From the NCBI RefSeq assembly GCF_030463565.1, contig NC_134662.1:6301001-6365000 (forward strand): 64,000 bases of DNA. The letters run 5' to 3'. This document shows, one piece after another, positions 35,671-49,636 of the stretch. A program made the position numbers and the translations under genes. The notes beneath the pieces are model-generated. The model searched no databases and was not told the origin of the DNA. It saw nothing but the letters and a program-made list of their open reading frames with translations. Every line of letters starts with the position of its first letter. Within the stretch, counting starts at the first letter, position 1. Source of the DNA: Pelecanus crispus. Its lineage: Eukaryota; Chordata; Aves; Pelecaniformes; Pelecanidae.

Positions 35671-38600
35671 CCGTCTGGCATTAGCTCTGGCTCTTTGCTC
35701 ACGATAGCTCTGGGCAAGAACTCCCTCTCCAAGGAGCCCCGACACGATTAACTGCGGAAGCATCGCTCCCATCTCAAAGCTGGGGAAAAGCCCCAGACCC
35801 TTCCCCGCCTAACGTGGGCACATCAGCACCGACTGAGCCGTTCAGGCTGGGTCCAATAGAGGGCAACAATATCACACGAACCACTTCATTAAGCTAACTG
35901 CGAACAGCCAAGGTGAGAATCCCTGCCCACACCCCTCCAGGGCTGGATTTATCCCTTCCCTCCTTCCCCACTTCACTGGGAGGGGAGTGGATGCGCAGGC
36001 AGCCCGAGGCTTCAAAGATGGTGCATGGTCAGGGTGGATGGCTCTGAAGCATTTGGGCTTTGGGTGCCTCTCAGCCAGCCGTGCTGATTTTCCCCTTGAT
36101 GCCAGACCCTGCAAATCTACTGAGCCACCCATCCTCTCCTGGGTCCCACCAGGCCACAGCCACAGTCCCCACCAGAGCTCTGCCTCCCCCTGCCTGCCTG
36201 CAGCTTATTACAGCAGTAACAAAATGCACGCCACGTAGAACCACAACCTTTTTGCATGAAGACACCTTATACACCAGCGAACATTTGTTTAATTAACACT
36301 CTTGCTTGCCAGAGGTCTGCCCACAACCCCCATCGCTGCGCAGGGAGCGACTTTCCCCGCTGCAACCCAGTTCTGACCCTTCCTAGCAGGGGAGTCCGTA
36401 GGAGTGAAGCCAGGGATGCACCATCCCCTTCACCCTGGGGAATCACCCTGCGCTGTACTCACCGCAGCCTCCCCAGTGCTGCTCTGTATCCAGGCATGTC
36501 ACCTAAGGAGTCCGTGCAGTCATATTGCTCAAGGGGAGCTTATCCCAGGCTTGCAAGCAAGGAATGCCCATGGGATACCAGCAGCAGGCATCAACTCAAA
36601 ACAGCATGGCTAGCGTGGCTGCATGCTAGCGAGGTCTGGACTGCAGCAGGCCTGTTAAAACAGGGACTTTTTTGGGAGAAAGCAGTACAAAAAGCAGAGA
36701 GAGGTCTGAGTTGTCTCTCATCAGCTGAGCTGCAGGAATCACCAGTGCACTTGTATGGTGAAATGAATTAGTGTAACGACTGTGTGGGAGGTCAAGCTGA
36801 TATTTTACCCTGCATCCACAGCAGGCAGGGAGCCCACAGGCAGCCAGGCACTCTAACTCCCCATCCTGGGCTAACGTGACCGCATGCATCCATGATTTAA
36901 GCTCTTATTACAAGAGGGTGGAAGTAGAGCTGTAGACAGCTTCTAGGTGGTGGATTTAACCCTCGCTCCCACCTGGGAGCCCATGGAGGATTCCCACTGA
37001 CATCAGCAAAGTCAAGGTTTTACCCATTCCCATCCCTCCTTGTGTTTGGTTACAGCATGGGCAGCAACCACCTCTGTCCACATCTGTCTGTGTTGCACAC
37101 TGCTTGTCTCCTGTCATAGAAAACAAACTGTGCCCAAGGAATTTGGTGGAAGTGGCAGAGATGAAGAAGCTGGGATTTCACTTGGGTTGGCAGCAGAGCC
37201 TCAGTCCCAGCACCCCCCATGGGTTTCATTCAAGCAGGCTCAGACAGGCAGCTCATGTCAGAGTGGGGATGAGAGCCCAAATCACCAAAATCCCAGGCTC
37301 CTGCTGTATCCCAAGCCATCCTCCCTCCCTGCAGTGCACAGGCCTCCTCCAGCCCATCAGCTCCCTGCTGAAACCCGCTCACCAGCTTTGAATCTCCCTG
37401 CGAGGGGCCACCTGAGATGCGCCATTGCCAGCACCAAGCAAGCCCCATTCAATCCATGAGCCAGCACAAAGACAGAACTCAACTCCTCAGGACAGAAAAG
37501 GCTGGACCCAAGTCCCAGTGTTGAGTGCAGGGGCTAAGTCACCTCCAGATTTGGGGAACTGGGAGGAAAGGCTACATTCAACCCTGAAACCAGCAGCTGA
37601 GACAAGCTGGGAGCTGCAGTTTGACCAAAGGAATTCCTCCCACCAGCAGCTGCCGAGCCCTGTTCAAAGCCCTCAAGCCAAAGGCTTGGCCGAGAGCCTG
37701 GAGGACGAGCTCATGTCTCACTGGATATGTATTTGTTTTCATCTGGATTTACATGATGAGATCAAAGCTGCTGCACTGAGGTTAGACAGGATTTACCTAG
37801 GGCAGAGCTCTGGGGCATTTGGGTGTATAGTTTTGCCCCATCTCCATTTCACCCGGGGGGTTCCAAGCTGTCTGAAGGATGAGCTGGGCTGATTTGCTGT
37901 AGCCTGCTGCAACCTGTGTGCTCCCAGTGCTCAGTGCCACTCGCCTCCTGGCACTAAATATGCCTCCAGACAGCAGCCTCTGGCAGAATATGCCAAAACG
38001 AGCTGCCAGTGCTCGTTTTTTGCTGGCTACATGCTAGGGCCATTCACATCTCTGCACAGGGGATGGACAGACTGAAGCCAGGAACAACCGCAAACCCACC
38101 TTATGGGACACAACCAGGGGACCACTTGTATGCAGACACTCAAGTCCTCCTTTCAGGTTGGGGAAGTTACCAGCTTTGCTTTTACAGAAGTGAGGATGTT
38201 GGTGCACCTTCAGCAGTGCTGGCAAAGACCTGTCCTGCAGCAGGGCAGCGAGCGGCTGCTTTGGAGCCTTTCTCCCAACCCTCATATCTCATGTGGCCAC
38301 ACATTCCCCTACGCAGTAAAAGCAAAATGCTCTCACACAGCAATGTAGCACTCGGGGCGCTGGCACATGCTGCTGGTCCAGCCCAAATGACTGAGCCCCC
38401 CCTCTGCAGCAACCCTGCAGGAAGGTAAGAGCTGACCCTCCACTTAGATACATAATACAGGAGGCAACATTGCAGGGAAGCACAGGGACTCCAAAGCCAC
38501 GTTCTCCAAAGCTGATCCCTACGTGGCAGCAGCACTCAAAGCTGCATTTCAACCTGTAGCACTTGGTGCTCCATCACCAATGGTGGGTGACACCCTCCCA

Positions 38601-41600
38601 CAAGGGCTGCGGTTACACCGGGTCCACCGGAGCAACCTCCTCAGCACCGAAATTATTAGGGCTGAAATTTGGGGGAGGTGGTTTAAAGAACAGATGGTCG
38701 TGCTTTAGTATCGCAACACACTGCCAGTTAATTAATGCTAGCTGTAATTAAACTTTACACAAATTAGCTGTCAGCTATGCTAAAGGGAATCATTTCTCTC
38801 AAATGCCACCTTGAATTGCTGAGTTGTGAGACTTTTCTACAACGTAATTAAAAGCAGGAGGCTGGCATGGAAGGGGGCGGATGGCAGGGGAGGGAATAGC
38901 CAGGAGATGAAGGCTGCAGGCTGGGAAGCAGCTGGAGATCCCCACCCCACACGAGCAGCTCCTCTCCTTTGGTCTGGGGGGACCTCAGGGGCTCTGCTTG
39001 GCTTTTATCCCCTCCAGCATACAAAGGACATTCATCCCCATGAATAAAAGTTCTTATCTGAAACTAAGTTTTTGGCACTTGGAAGGAAAAATGTTTAAGT
39101 TCAAGAGGCCCAAGAAGACCTCTGGTAGGACAAGGAGTAAGTTGGGTCAGGAATTGTTGTGATGAAGCCCATCTTCTATTTGGAAAAGCAGAAAACACGA
39201 TGTATTTGCAGGGACAGGGCTGGTTTTGACAAGTCTTTTGCTTGAAAGAAAGAAGTCTGTCAAAACAGCCATGTTGACATTTTCTAATAAGTTGCATTTT
39301 ATTCCAAGTGATGCTTTGGAAATTTTAGCTCATTCCTTGCTTTGCATCTTTGCCAGTGCTCATTGAGCTATGAGATGACTAATGCAAGAGCACCACGACC
39401 AAGCAGGCAAGCACTCACTTGGACTGGGGGAACTGGGAATATTAAGGCTAATTTATCCCAAATTAGCACAAGTTTTGGCTGGAAATCAAACTGGGGAAAC
39501 AGACAACAAATGTCTTCACATCAGATACATTGATAGTGACTGGCAGAGGTTTTCAAACATTGCACACAAACACACAGGACGCATCGTGGGGTACCTGAGC
39601 ACAGCGATAGCCATCTCCAGAAGAAGCTCCAGGGTCTGGAAAGGCAGGAGATGAGGCTGGAAACAAGGCAACACAGGATCCACAGAGGAGACAAGGCTGG
39701 AAGGGAACTTACCCCTCCTGCAGTCCTTAAATAGCACTCCTGGGTGAGTGGGTGGGGGTCCAAGGTGAAGCTGCTTAAGGCAATTAAAGCCACTTAGTGC
39801 ACTCAGGATCCATGCAGTCAAACCACAGCCTTAAGAAATTGAGCCCAGTAACCCCAGTTAGACTTAATGACTTTGGTCCTTGGGGTTATTTCCCCACTTT
39901 CCAGTCCAGTGAGCCACCTGCAATCCTGTCCAGGTGCTGTGGATGGTGCATCACCACCCCAGCCCCATGTGGGACCAGAGCGATGGGTCCCAAAGTCAGC
40001 TCAGGGGCTGTGCTTGTCCCCTGGGGATCCATCTCAGGCAGCCCGAGGCGTTACTGATGCTCATCTCTCATGCAGTCATGGGTAATTGATATGCCCAGAT
40101 GTTTTCCACTCCATGATACAGAGGAAAGCAAAAATCTCCGTGGTTCCTGCCAGACTGACATGTGGAAAATTCCTTCCTGATCCCAAATCTGCTAATCAGA
40201 TCAAGCACTTCAGGGAGACTTGGCGGGCGAGTATGTCTTGGGAAGGAGTCCCTACACCCCCACTGCTGCGCTTGCTGCCCATCCAGCATCCCACCGCGAT
40301 TCAGAGCACCTGGGAGCACAGCTGGCCAGATGTGTGCCTGAGAAACCGTTTCTCCTTGACTCCTTCAGACAACTGGATGAAGCTTAGGATAAGTTATATT
40401 CATGGCCTTGCCGCAGAGCTCCAAGTGTTACGAATATCTTGAGGGCAGAGCGGGACGGCCTTCTCTCCGAGGGCAGGAGTGGGAGGGATTTATGAGTTAA
40501 GGTCAGGAAGGGCCACCATGACTCTCTCCCCTGCTCCTCCCAAATGCATACGCTACAGCTATTTTTCTCCTCCAGCAGCTGAATTAAAGCCTCTGGTTTG
40601 TAGCAATACCAAATCTCATTTTGGAGGCTCTGAGCAACAGTAAATCCCTGGTCCCTTGCTCTCCATCAGCCCTCGCTGCCCTGCAGCATGTCCTCCTCCA
40701 AGGTTGCCTTCAGCTTCCAGCAATTAGGGCTTCTCCGGCATTTTGCTTGACAGGCTGTAGGCTCTGTTTCCAGCCTGATACACACAGAGGAGTTTAATTC
40801 CTCTGCACCAGCACTCTCCAACCTCACCTTGGGGACCCTGAGCCTCTCACCCCACCACTCGCCTCCCACCACCATCAAAGCCCCTGTACCCTTTTGGGCC
40901 AGCCAGCGCGGCGAGCAGGGCTGGCCCCAATGGCTGGGCAGATTAGCTCAACCATATTCCCCCACACACTGTACAGACTCAAGAGCACTTCTTGGCTTTT
41001 CTTTCCTTTTTTTTTAAAGCTCAATCAAGGATCACATCAACTTCTCTTTTTCCCGCAGCTCTGCACTGGGAGCTCATGATGAGGGAGTTATACACCCATG
41101 ACCCCTAAATCCTTTTCTGAGTCACTGCCGCTGCAAGCTCTGCTCTCCCATCCTGGAGGCAAACAATCCAGCTCCTTTGTTCCCACCTAAGCTACAGCAG
41201 CCTCGTACAAAGCGCCAAAGTCATTGGTATTTTATACTTCAGGAGTGCTTTTTTTCTTTTCCCCAAAGCAGTACAAAACAGTCATAGTATGGCAGTGCCT
41301 GGAGTCCCCAGCGCAGAGCAGAGGGGATGGAGCTGTGTATTGCTACGGTCTGTGTGTTACTAAGGTAGGGATGAAAAGGCTGAAGATGGGCATTGATGTG
41401 AGCCCCGGCCAAAATGTTTGTCCTTTCTGGATTTCCACGCTCACTCAGCCTGGTGGTGAGAGGGACCCCAACCCAAAGAGCAGGAACATCCCCAAGTCTT
41501 TTCTCAGGCAAAAGGGACCCACAGCTTTTATACAAGGCTTCTCTGCCCCCAAGTCCTTACTGCAGGGGAGCCCCGCTCCTTGGCTGTGTGGGACAGTTTG

Positions 41601-42264
41601 CCCAGCCCGCCGCTGCCTTGCCCCCAGTCCAGGAGCAATTCAGCCCATTGCAAACCTCAGGGGAACCATTTGGTGGCCTCCCCTTTGCTTCTGCAGTGAG
41701 GCTGGGACATGCAGAACTTTGCATGCAGCATCGTGTTTGGCTGTGGAGCTCCCCTGGGCTCCAAGAACGCCTGCACTGATCCTGTCCCACCATCAGGGCC
41801 GATGGTATGAGCTGGAGGAAGGGGACAGAGCTGCTGAGCACAGCGATGGCCAAGGTCGGGCACATGGACCAGGCTCTGCACCTCACCCTGCTGCCAACAG
41901 CACTTGCAAGAGCTCAGTCGTGGATCGGAGATTCACCCAAGCTCATCCTATGCTGGACCCAGGACGTACGCCTGCTTCTTGCTCCTCTAAGTGAAAAGGA
42001 TGGGATTGGTTTAAAAAAGAAATCAGAGCAGGAGGTATCGACTGCCTTCCCCCACCTCCTCCAACTCAATTAAGGAACAACATGTTTTCCTCCTTGCTGC
42101 CATCCTTTTATCTCGGGCTCCTTCTCGTGCTGCTGTTCTGTTTCTCCCTTCACGTGATGGCAGCATCGTGGTACCCAGCTCGCACGGCCCCGGGGTGCAC
42201 GGCTTCATCTCGCAGCCTGCAGGCTCCTGGGCTGCGGGAGCGGAGGCTGCAATGACACACGCAG

Positions 42265-42342
42265 CTGTGTGTGCGCGCATGGGTGTGCACGTGGGTGTCC
42301 CTGTGTGTGCACATATGTGCATGCATGTGTCTGCATGCACAT
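42265..42342. repeat. Degenerate GT/GCATGT microsatellite
   Basis: Alternating purine-pyrimidine sequence made of GTGT, GCGC, GCATGT and GCACAT units. Such tracts can adopt Z-DNA. Confidence 0.8.
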
Positions 42343-44164
42343 TATCCCCACCCCTGTGGCAGCACTGGCACGGGGCAGTCATTTTGCTGGCTGCCTCTGC
42401 TGGGGTGGTTTAAGGTAAGAAAAGGTGGGTTTGGTAGCAGGAAAGGAGTGGGTGTTTGGTCAAGGATGTCTTGTATCCAGCTGCTGAGCTGTGCCTGCCC
42501 GGCCACCCTTGTGAACGCCCGCAGCACCCTGCTTGCAGGATGCTCCTCAGTGTTTTCTGCGCCGTGCTGTAATGTGGATGCTCAGCTGGGGAGAGAAGAA
42601 ACACAGCCCTAGGGAAGAGTTTGAGTGGGATTAACGAGAGGGCTGGTGTGGAGGGGTGTGGGAAGGAAGGTCTGTGGGCACAGCGGGTGTTGGGTAGGGG
42701 TGGGTGTGCATTTCCTCCTCCGGCTGCGCTGAATCACCATTTGCATCTCACTTGCCGGAGATTTGAGGGCTCGGCTGCCTGGCTGCGGCGCGCGCCCACT
42801 TTCTGATGGTAAAGGGAGCTTTCCTGGAGGAAAGCCCAAACAAAACCCACACACAGATCTCCCGCGCCCAGGTACAAGGTGTCAGCTGTCATCGAGCATT
42901 GCAAGATGCAGGGGCATGGCCCCAGACAATTTGTAGACATCACAAATAAAGTCGACAGCGTTGACAGGGAACAACTCGAGGACATTGCCTGCAGGGAGAC
43001 CCCACCGTAGTTACAGGCATTGGCTGCTCTGAAGTTGTTCAATAAATTGCTAGATTTAAGGCCAGGAGAGATCGTTCAATCATCCCGGCTGACCTCGTCC
43101 ATCGCAGTTCCCCCCTTGTGCTGGGAATTGCGGAGACAGGGGTTATTAGAGCCGTTTTGGAGTGGTACCCGGCAGTGCCGTGGTGGGAACCCACCGCTGT
43201 GTTCTGCCACCCGCCCACCCAGAACGCATCTCCCCACCTGAGTCAGCTCCTGTCTCACATGTCCCTCACTATATCAAAGGCTCCTCATTCTCCCTGAAGG
43301 TAACGCTCTGTTGTAATCTCAGCAGGGAGCTCTCCACATTGCTCACTGTCAGGGTTTTTCTCCTTGCATTCCCTTTGCCAGCCCCAGCTTCGGGGACAAG
43401 TATGGCTCTGTGTAGATGCAGGGAGATCTAGCCCCTCCGAACTACCCATCTGGGAGGCAAAGGTCGGAACTGAGCACATCACCCTAAACATCACTACGGT
43501 GAGCGAGCGAGCGAGGTGGGCATCCTGCGGGAGACTGGGCTATTTCCATGGAATCGCAGCAGGCAGGTTTCTGCCCCACTGCCTCTTGCTGCCACACAAG
43601 CCAAGAGCAAAGGGGCAGATCCCGGGGCAGGCAGGGCTCTGGTCCTGCTCACAGAAGCTCTGCCAGCCTGCTCCATGGGCTCACCCCCACTGATGCCGAC
43701 GTAGGAGGAGAATCAGGCCCATGTCATCGCTTGAAGGGACTGATGGGTTCGTCTTTCAGGTTAATAACCAGGGGTAACTGAACAGCCTTTCCAAAGCAAA
43801 TGGGACGTTCAGGCCCCGAGCAGCTGCGTGGTGCAACGGGGAATCCTGCCTGGGCACAGGACCCGGTCCTCATTCCAGCTCCACCATGGCGATCCTCGAG
43901 GAATTCAGCAAAAAGAAAAGAGCTGCTTTGAATTTGCAGTGAGAGGATGGAAAAGCAGAGCCTGGCTATTCAGGAGCCTGAATAAAAAGAGAATAAACCC
44001 TTGTAAGGTCTCAGGGTGGCTATTGCTATGCTGAGCCCAGGTTTTGCTGTTCCAAAATGCTGCTCTGCATTTCCCAGCATGCAGTGGCAGATGCCGTGCA
44101 GGACACCTGGACAGAGAGCTGTCCGTCTGCGAGGTCTCGCACCATCCAGCGCTGAGGACGAAGA

Positions 44165-44320
44165 CACCGATCCTACTCCCAGCCCTGCCGCTGACCCACG
44201 GTGCGGGACCTGCTCTGGGGTACCACTCCTCCTTGCTCCTCAGCTTCCCCATCCTTGAATCAGGGACAATAACTACTTTCTCCAAGCTGTGTTATCCACG
44301 TGTTAACTTTATTGATGAGC
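44165..44320 (+). repeat. MIR-type SINE remnant
   Basis: Ordered matches to the MIR consensus: TCCTACTCCCAGCCCTGCCG, then CCTCAGCTTCCCCATCCTTG, then GGGACAATAACTACTTTCTC. Confidence 0.6.
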
Positions 44321-44524
44321 AATACAGGATGTCAGGCAGGATGAGGACCCTGGTAAATGAAGCAGCACAGAACTGGAGCTCAAGGCAAGTAGAAATCTGC
44401 CCATCTGTAGCTCTGGAATTGAAGAAACATCTCCTTAAACTGGGCTGCAATTTCATGAGTCTCTGCTCTGCACTGTTTGCTTTTGCTTTATATTGTGCTT
44501 GGAGGGCTCTGGATGACAAGGACA

Positions 44525-44546
44525 CTATTATTATTATTATTATTAT
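44525..44546. repeat. ATT trinucleotide microsatellite
   Basis: About seven uninterrupted ATT units ending in ATATAC. Confidence 0.9.
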
Positions 44547-45390
44547 ATACTCCTGCATGTGCGTGCCTGCACACTGGCTCAGGTGTCTATCAGTTGGAAT
44601 AAATTACAGAGAGATGGTGAAAGGAAATGTTGCGTTCCATTAAAGCCCCGCTTTTCATTTGCACTGGGAGTTTCTCCGGTTAGAAGTCAAACTGCACACC
44701 CGCCACTTGCTAATTGCACTTTTCAGAATCAAAGGCTTTAGCCAAAGGGATAAATATATAAAATTGTCGGGAAGGAAACATTTTCTTCTTGCATTCCAAG
44801 TGAAAACTGAACTAATACAGACTTCTTTTGGTAATAAAAGCAGCAGAAAGATATCTGATCTCTGTGGCTAAAGGCAGCTTGAAACAGAAGTAAAAGATTC
44901 GCTTATCAGGCTAGGAGGACTGTTCTAAGTGACTGAAATTACATTAGGAAACTCATGTCCCTGTTTTCTTCTGTAATTGTCTCTTGTTGTTTTAGCCTCT
45001 TTTCCAGGTAACGCAGTCACTGGGATATTTGTTCAATCGCTGCTTTTTTCCCTACTTCTTAGATCATCTTGCCAAAAGGGCCAGCAAAGAGCATCGGTGA
45101 GAAACCACCGCATTCGGGCATCCCTGCGGCAGGACCCCGCACGCCCCACCCACCCACTGCCTTTATCTCCCTTTTTATTCTTCTTTTCCCAGCCAAACCG
45201 TGACCATTCCTCACTCCTCCGGCCCTGGGACAGGGAGATGGAGGACAGAGTCACGCGTTGTTAACCCCCGCTTTCCTGCGGCTGCCGGTGATTTATTACG
45301 AGCAACAAGGCATGAGGACAGCGAGGCGAGGACCAGGGAGCATCCTCGCTCCGTCCCAGCTCCGGGCTGGGTAACAAGCCATTTCAAGGC

Positions 45391-45409
45391 GGGGGGGGGG
45401 GGGGGGGGG
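45391..45409 (+). repeat. Poly-G run of 19
   Basis: Nineteen consecutive G. This is capable of G-quadruplex formation and is a common site of assembly length error. Confidence 0.9.
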
Positions 45410-45410
45410 C

Positions 45411-48389
45411 AGTACTTACTGGGTGAAAAAGTAGAGGACATGGGGTTTTACTTATTTCATGCCTTGGTTCTTAAGGAGGAAAAATGTCTCCATTTCAGAT
45501 GGGGCAGCTTGCAAGCACGTCTGCAACACGCCAGGATTCAGCCTTGGGTGGAGAGGCCGGATCCTGCTCTTGGTTGCAGTTTTAGACACTTGCGTGGATT
45601 ACTGGGCGAGAGCTTCCTCTGCTGCTGCATGATGAAGGCAAAACCCATACATGTGCCCTTGTATTTATGCATTTTCACCTGGTTTCTGGCTCAGTTTTCA
45701 TCACCTGGTTTCCTTTCTGTCCTAAGAATCAAGCTAGTTCACCGATGCAAAAAAAAAAAAAGGAAAAAAAAATTACGTGATTACCAAATAAATAAGTAAC
45801 AAGAATAAAAAAACCCACCCTACTGGCAACTCTGCAGCTTTTTTCAAAAATGACTGTGAAATTTATGGAACGACAGCTAAATTGAATGAGATTAGGAAGA
45901 AAAGGGCCTGTCTATTTATGTGAAGAGTTTTCAGAGTTATCATAATTAATTATAACAAACATTTCGCAATGCACATTAAATCTCAGGCTTCGAGGCTTAG
46001 CCTGGTTCCTAACACTCCAGCTTGGGATGAAGGGCTGAGCTGCCGGAGGCATCCTCACCACATCCTCACCGGCAGGACCGCAGCAGTGGTGTAACGTGGA
46101 GCAGAGTCCGACCCTGCTTCTCCACCCAAGCACCGAAATGAAGCCAGAAATGCAGTAAAAAAAATCCCTCATATTGCTTAAAAACTTATTAGGCAGGGTT
46201 TGTTTAAAGCAGCCAAACCTGGTTTGTGCATCCCACCAGCTCCGTGGACCCGTGGACCGGCTAGGCTCCTCGCAGCAGGATCAGACCCAAGCGCGCAGCT
46301 GGAAATGCATCATCCAGGAGGGAAGGAAAAGCAGGGCAGGGTCAGAAATGCCTCGCACAGATTTGGGGGATTCCACGAGTTAACAGTGGGCTTGGCGTGG
46401 CCTCACTCACCCCTTCCCACAGGTCCCGGTGCCCGGCTGCGGGGCGGATGGATGGGCACTAACGACTCCAGCGCCAATTGTTAAGATTTAATTAGGGACT
46501 GGTGGCTGCGGATCTGGATGTGGTCCCACCTGCGGCTCTTGGCTCTGCACAAATGTTAACTCCCAAGGTGTAGCAGCCCATAGAAGAGCCTCCGACTCTC
46601 CCTCCTGGCTGCCCAGAATGGAAATAGGTTGGGGAAGGGTGTCAGGGGAGCCCAGGAGAGATGTACAGGCAGGAAAATTGGGGAAAACAGGGTGATGGGG
46701 ATGCTTGAGAATTCACACAAGGAAAGAGGCTCCTCGGAGCTGAACGATTCCGACCCAGAATAAGGTTTAAATCTCCTTCCCTCTGTGGTTTTGGTGCTAA
46801 GGCAGGAGGTTCAGCAACCCCTCGAGCATCTCCGGCTTTGTGGTTCTTGATGGCCAAGGGCAGCAGCAGCTGCACGCTGCTTGGATAAATACAGAAATTG
46901 CCAAATCTGCTGAGAGAACTGAAGCAGGCAGAGGAAAGGCAGAGAAAAATCGCCTCTGCCAGGCTCCGCGTGTGCTCTTGGGCAAGCAAACGTCAGGCTC
47001 AATATCTCGCCTGCGGGGTGGTGCCAAGAAACAGTCCCGCTTGCGTCTCGGGATGGAGGCAGGAATTTGAGGTAAATCGTCCCGATTTGAGCAGAGCCCA
47101 TCCCCCAGTGCAGCAGGCAGCCGGCTCCCTCCTGGCCTGTCCGCAAGGGCTTATTTCATTCACCTTTAAACCCTCCCCAGGTTTTTAAGATATATTAGTT
47201 GTGGGCTTTTGTGTTTCCTGAAGTGAAGGTTAAAAACCATAAAAACACTTGGGCTAGGTTTCCTCACCCTGGCACAGAGACCCAGCTCCCCAGCACCCTC
47301 CCGGGACCCGCCCTGCTCAGCACTAATTAACCATTGCTCCTGCCGCAGGTGCCTGGCTGTCACCGGCAGCTTGCCTTCCCACCAAGCTTTTCCAGCCAAA
47401 ACCGCAAAGGGGAATAAACCCAGTGAGAGCCCATGCACCTCTCCCAGGCACAAGCCTCTTGCTCGAACTGGCACGTGAGGATCTCCTCCGGCAGCACTCG
47501 CCCCGGTCCTACACCAGGGGGGTAGGCTCAGCACCGCCACGCCCGGGGCTGTTTTAGGTCCCGGATGCAGCAGGGCTGATCCTGCCACATCATACGGACG
47601 CAGCGGTGTCCTCGGAGCGAGCCAGTAGCTCGGCGTGCTGCTGCTCCTCGCTGCCTCCTGGCACCCCCAAAGTCTCCTTGAATATTTGGCCCAGCAACAG
47701 CAGGAGGTGGTTTGTTGGGCTTATCCTGGCTCTAACCAGAGAGAGTTTTTACTGTCACAGCCCCAAGCTGATCACCTGCCCCTCTCCCGGGTTGCAATTA
47801 TCCACCGGGTACAACCGAGACAGATGCAGGGACATGATCACAGCTTGCAAAAAAAAAAAAAGGGGCACCAGGGACCCCGTGGTACTCCGGTCACCCCACA
47901 GCACCCACTCACCCCGTGGGAGACAGCCCCCGGGCACAGCATTCCTCCGCCGGCAGCGTCCTGCGCCCGTGGCTCCAAATGGATTCTCGTCCCACCACTG
48001 ATTTGCTGCTGCCTGCAGGCCTCGGCTCGCTGTGCCAGGAGATAAATCATTACAAGTTTTTTGTGCTTTTAGCAAAAATGAGAAAGGAGAGGAAGCTGGA
48101 ATAATAAACAAAAAAATCCTCCTGCCCCCAGCAAGATAATAAACGGCTGTGGAGCCGTGACCGCCGCTGGCTGCCGCACCGGGAGGGATGCAAAGGGCGC
48201 CCAGCACCGATTATTGATGCACTGCAACACTGAGAGCAGGGTGAGACCCCCCCTGGGTGGGACGCGGGACCCCCCGGTGCCACCCCACCACCAGCAAACA
48301 CAGCGCCAGGGAAGCTGAAAGTATCCTGGCGTTTAGTGCAATGGTCAGCAAGAAGGCTGACGTGCCCCCTGCTTTCCCTTGACTTTGGT
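45411..48389. other. Unassigned DNA
   Basis: No supported exon. A-rich runs lie near 45749-45770 and 47850-47862. Open frames of 130 to 199 codons are composition artefacts. Confidence 0.45.
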
Positions 48390-48655
48390 AGCGTGGAGTC
48401 ATTTTATTTCCACAGCACTAAGTGAGTTGCGTTTGGCTTCTGACGCTAAAATAAATATTTTAATTTAATATGCAGAACAGGCTTGATATTATAATCCACA
48501 GAGCTCATCCGAACAATGTGCTTTAACCATTCGGGGAAAACGATTCTGCAGAGCTTGGAGGGAAATCCCGAAATTCCAGCTATGTACTCCAGTAGTGACT
48601 ACTGATAAAAATACTCATAAAGTGTATTTCAATTTTTAGCCCCTGCTGTGAAATC
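48390..48655. other. AT-rich candidate conserved non-coding element
   Basis: A sharply AT-rich block in GC-rich surroundings with homeobox-like TTTAATTTAATA cores, no tandem repeats and no transposon ends. Conservation is inferred from appearance only. Confidence 0.3.
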
Positions 48656-49024
48656 CAGGGGACAGAAGGACAAATTGGGGACATACAGACAAGGGTCAGG
48701 GCATTTTTTCAGCATGTTTTACCATTTCTAGTGTTTCCCTGCACTGCAGCGGTGAAGCAAGCAGCTGAACGGCAGCAGCGGTGCTGATAAAAGGAGCGGA
48801 GTTCTTCCTCGTGCAGCCTGATGCTGGACCAAGTCCCAGGTTCGCAGATCTGAGGGGTCTGGATTAGAAAAGCTTGGTTTGGTGCAGGCTTTGGTTTTAA
48901 GCAAGGTTATGAATTCAGCTGCCAGCCAAGGGTGCCCAGCTGGGACCCACGGGACCGGCAGAAAAAAGAAAAGGCGAAAAATACAGAGGTAGATTCCTCC
49001 CCAGACCAGGAACTGCTTCAATAT

Positions 49025-49285
49025 TTAAGAAAAAAAAGCCAAGTTATGCCAACGCAACTCCGCTGAAAATTTTTACTTAATCCGCTACCATGATTGAGCC
49101 AGATGGATAAAATTAAACCTACTGGGGAAGAGCCACACGTGCTTTTCTTCATTTGCAACCAATATATCAACTCAGCCTTCCTGCATGGATTATGAAACAC
49201 AAATCTTCATGCTTTCGGAGCCCAGAAATAAAGAAATAATGGCATAGAATTAATATAAATATTGGCGGAAATCACGTTTCCTGTC
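49025..49285. other. AT-rich candidate conserved non-coding element
   Basis: A complex AT-rich block (for example GATAAAATTAAACC and AACCAATATATCAACTC) without repeats, set between GC-rich neighbours. Conservation is not tested. Confidence 0.28.
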
Positions 49286-49604
49286 ATTTAAAGAAGAAAT
49301 CTTTATACAACAAAAAAGCTGGCAGGTCCACCACAGCACTACTGATCCCCATTTGAAAGAAAAAAAAAAACAAAAAAAAATCATTAGAAAGGACCCAGGA
49401 ATCATGAGAGTGATGCAAAATCATTACATTTTTAAAATGGAGATTAAATCGCACCCTTTGATACATGTCCCGCACTCCCACGCTGCATGTCAGAGCAGCA
49501 GCAACAGGGTCCACGGGGATTGTTGGGGGGTAAATCCAAGGCTCGTGCTTATATCTGAAAAGCTGTCGTTCTGCATTGGCACTTCAAATGCTGCGTTAAA
49601 TATC

Positions 49605-49636
49605 TTTGTGTGTGTGTGTATATATGTGTATATATA
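49605..49636. repeat. GT/TA dinucleotide microsatellite
   Basis: TGTGTGTGTGTG passes into TATATGTGTATATATA. Confidence 0.85.

Larger units (their letters stand above)
25856..42264. other. Long gene-poor interval
   Basis: No exon I can support in 16 kb. Contents recognised: a perfect 17-bp tandem duplication at 29926-29959 and old repeat traces near 35625-35670 and 36965-37025. ORFs of 100 to 256 codons (the longest at 41224-41994) have no domain, no repeat-independent composition signal and overlapping open frames, so I treat them as chance. Confidence 0.5.
42343..45390. other. Unassigned DNA with one MIR remnant
   Basis: No supported exon. It contains the MIR remnant at 44165-44320 and an ATT run at 44525-44546. 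The 199-codon ORF at 44044-44643 runs through both and is therefore artefactual. Confidence 0.5.

Noticed and set aside
41224-41994. 256-codon ORF
   Set aside because: No domain, signal peptide or conserved motif. Composition and overlapping open frames suggest chance in GC-rich DNA.
44044-44643. 199-codon ORF with a poly-Ile stretch
   Set aside because: It crosses a MIR remnant and an ATT microsatellite, so it is not a gene.
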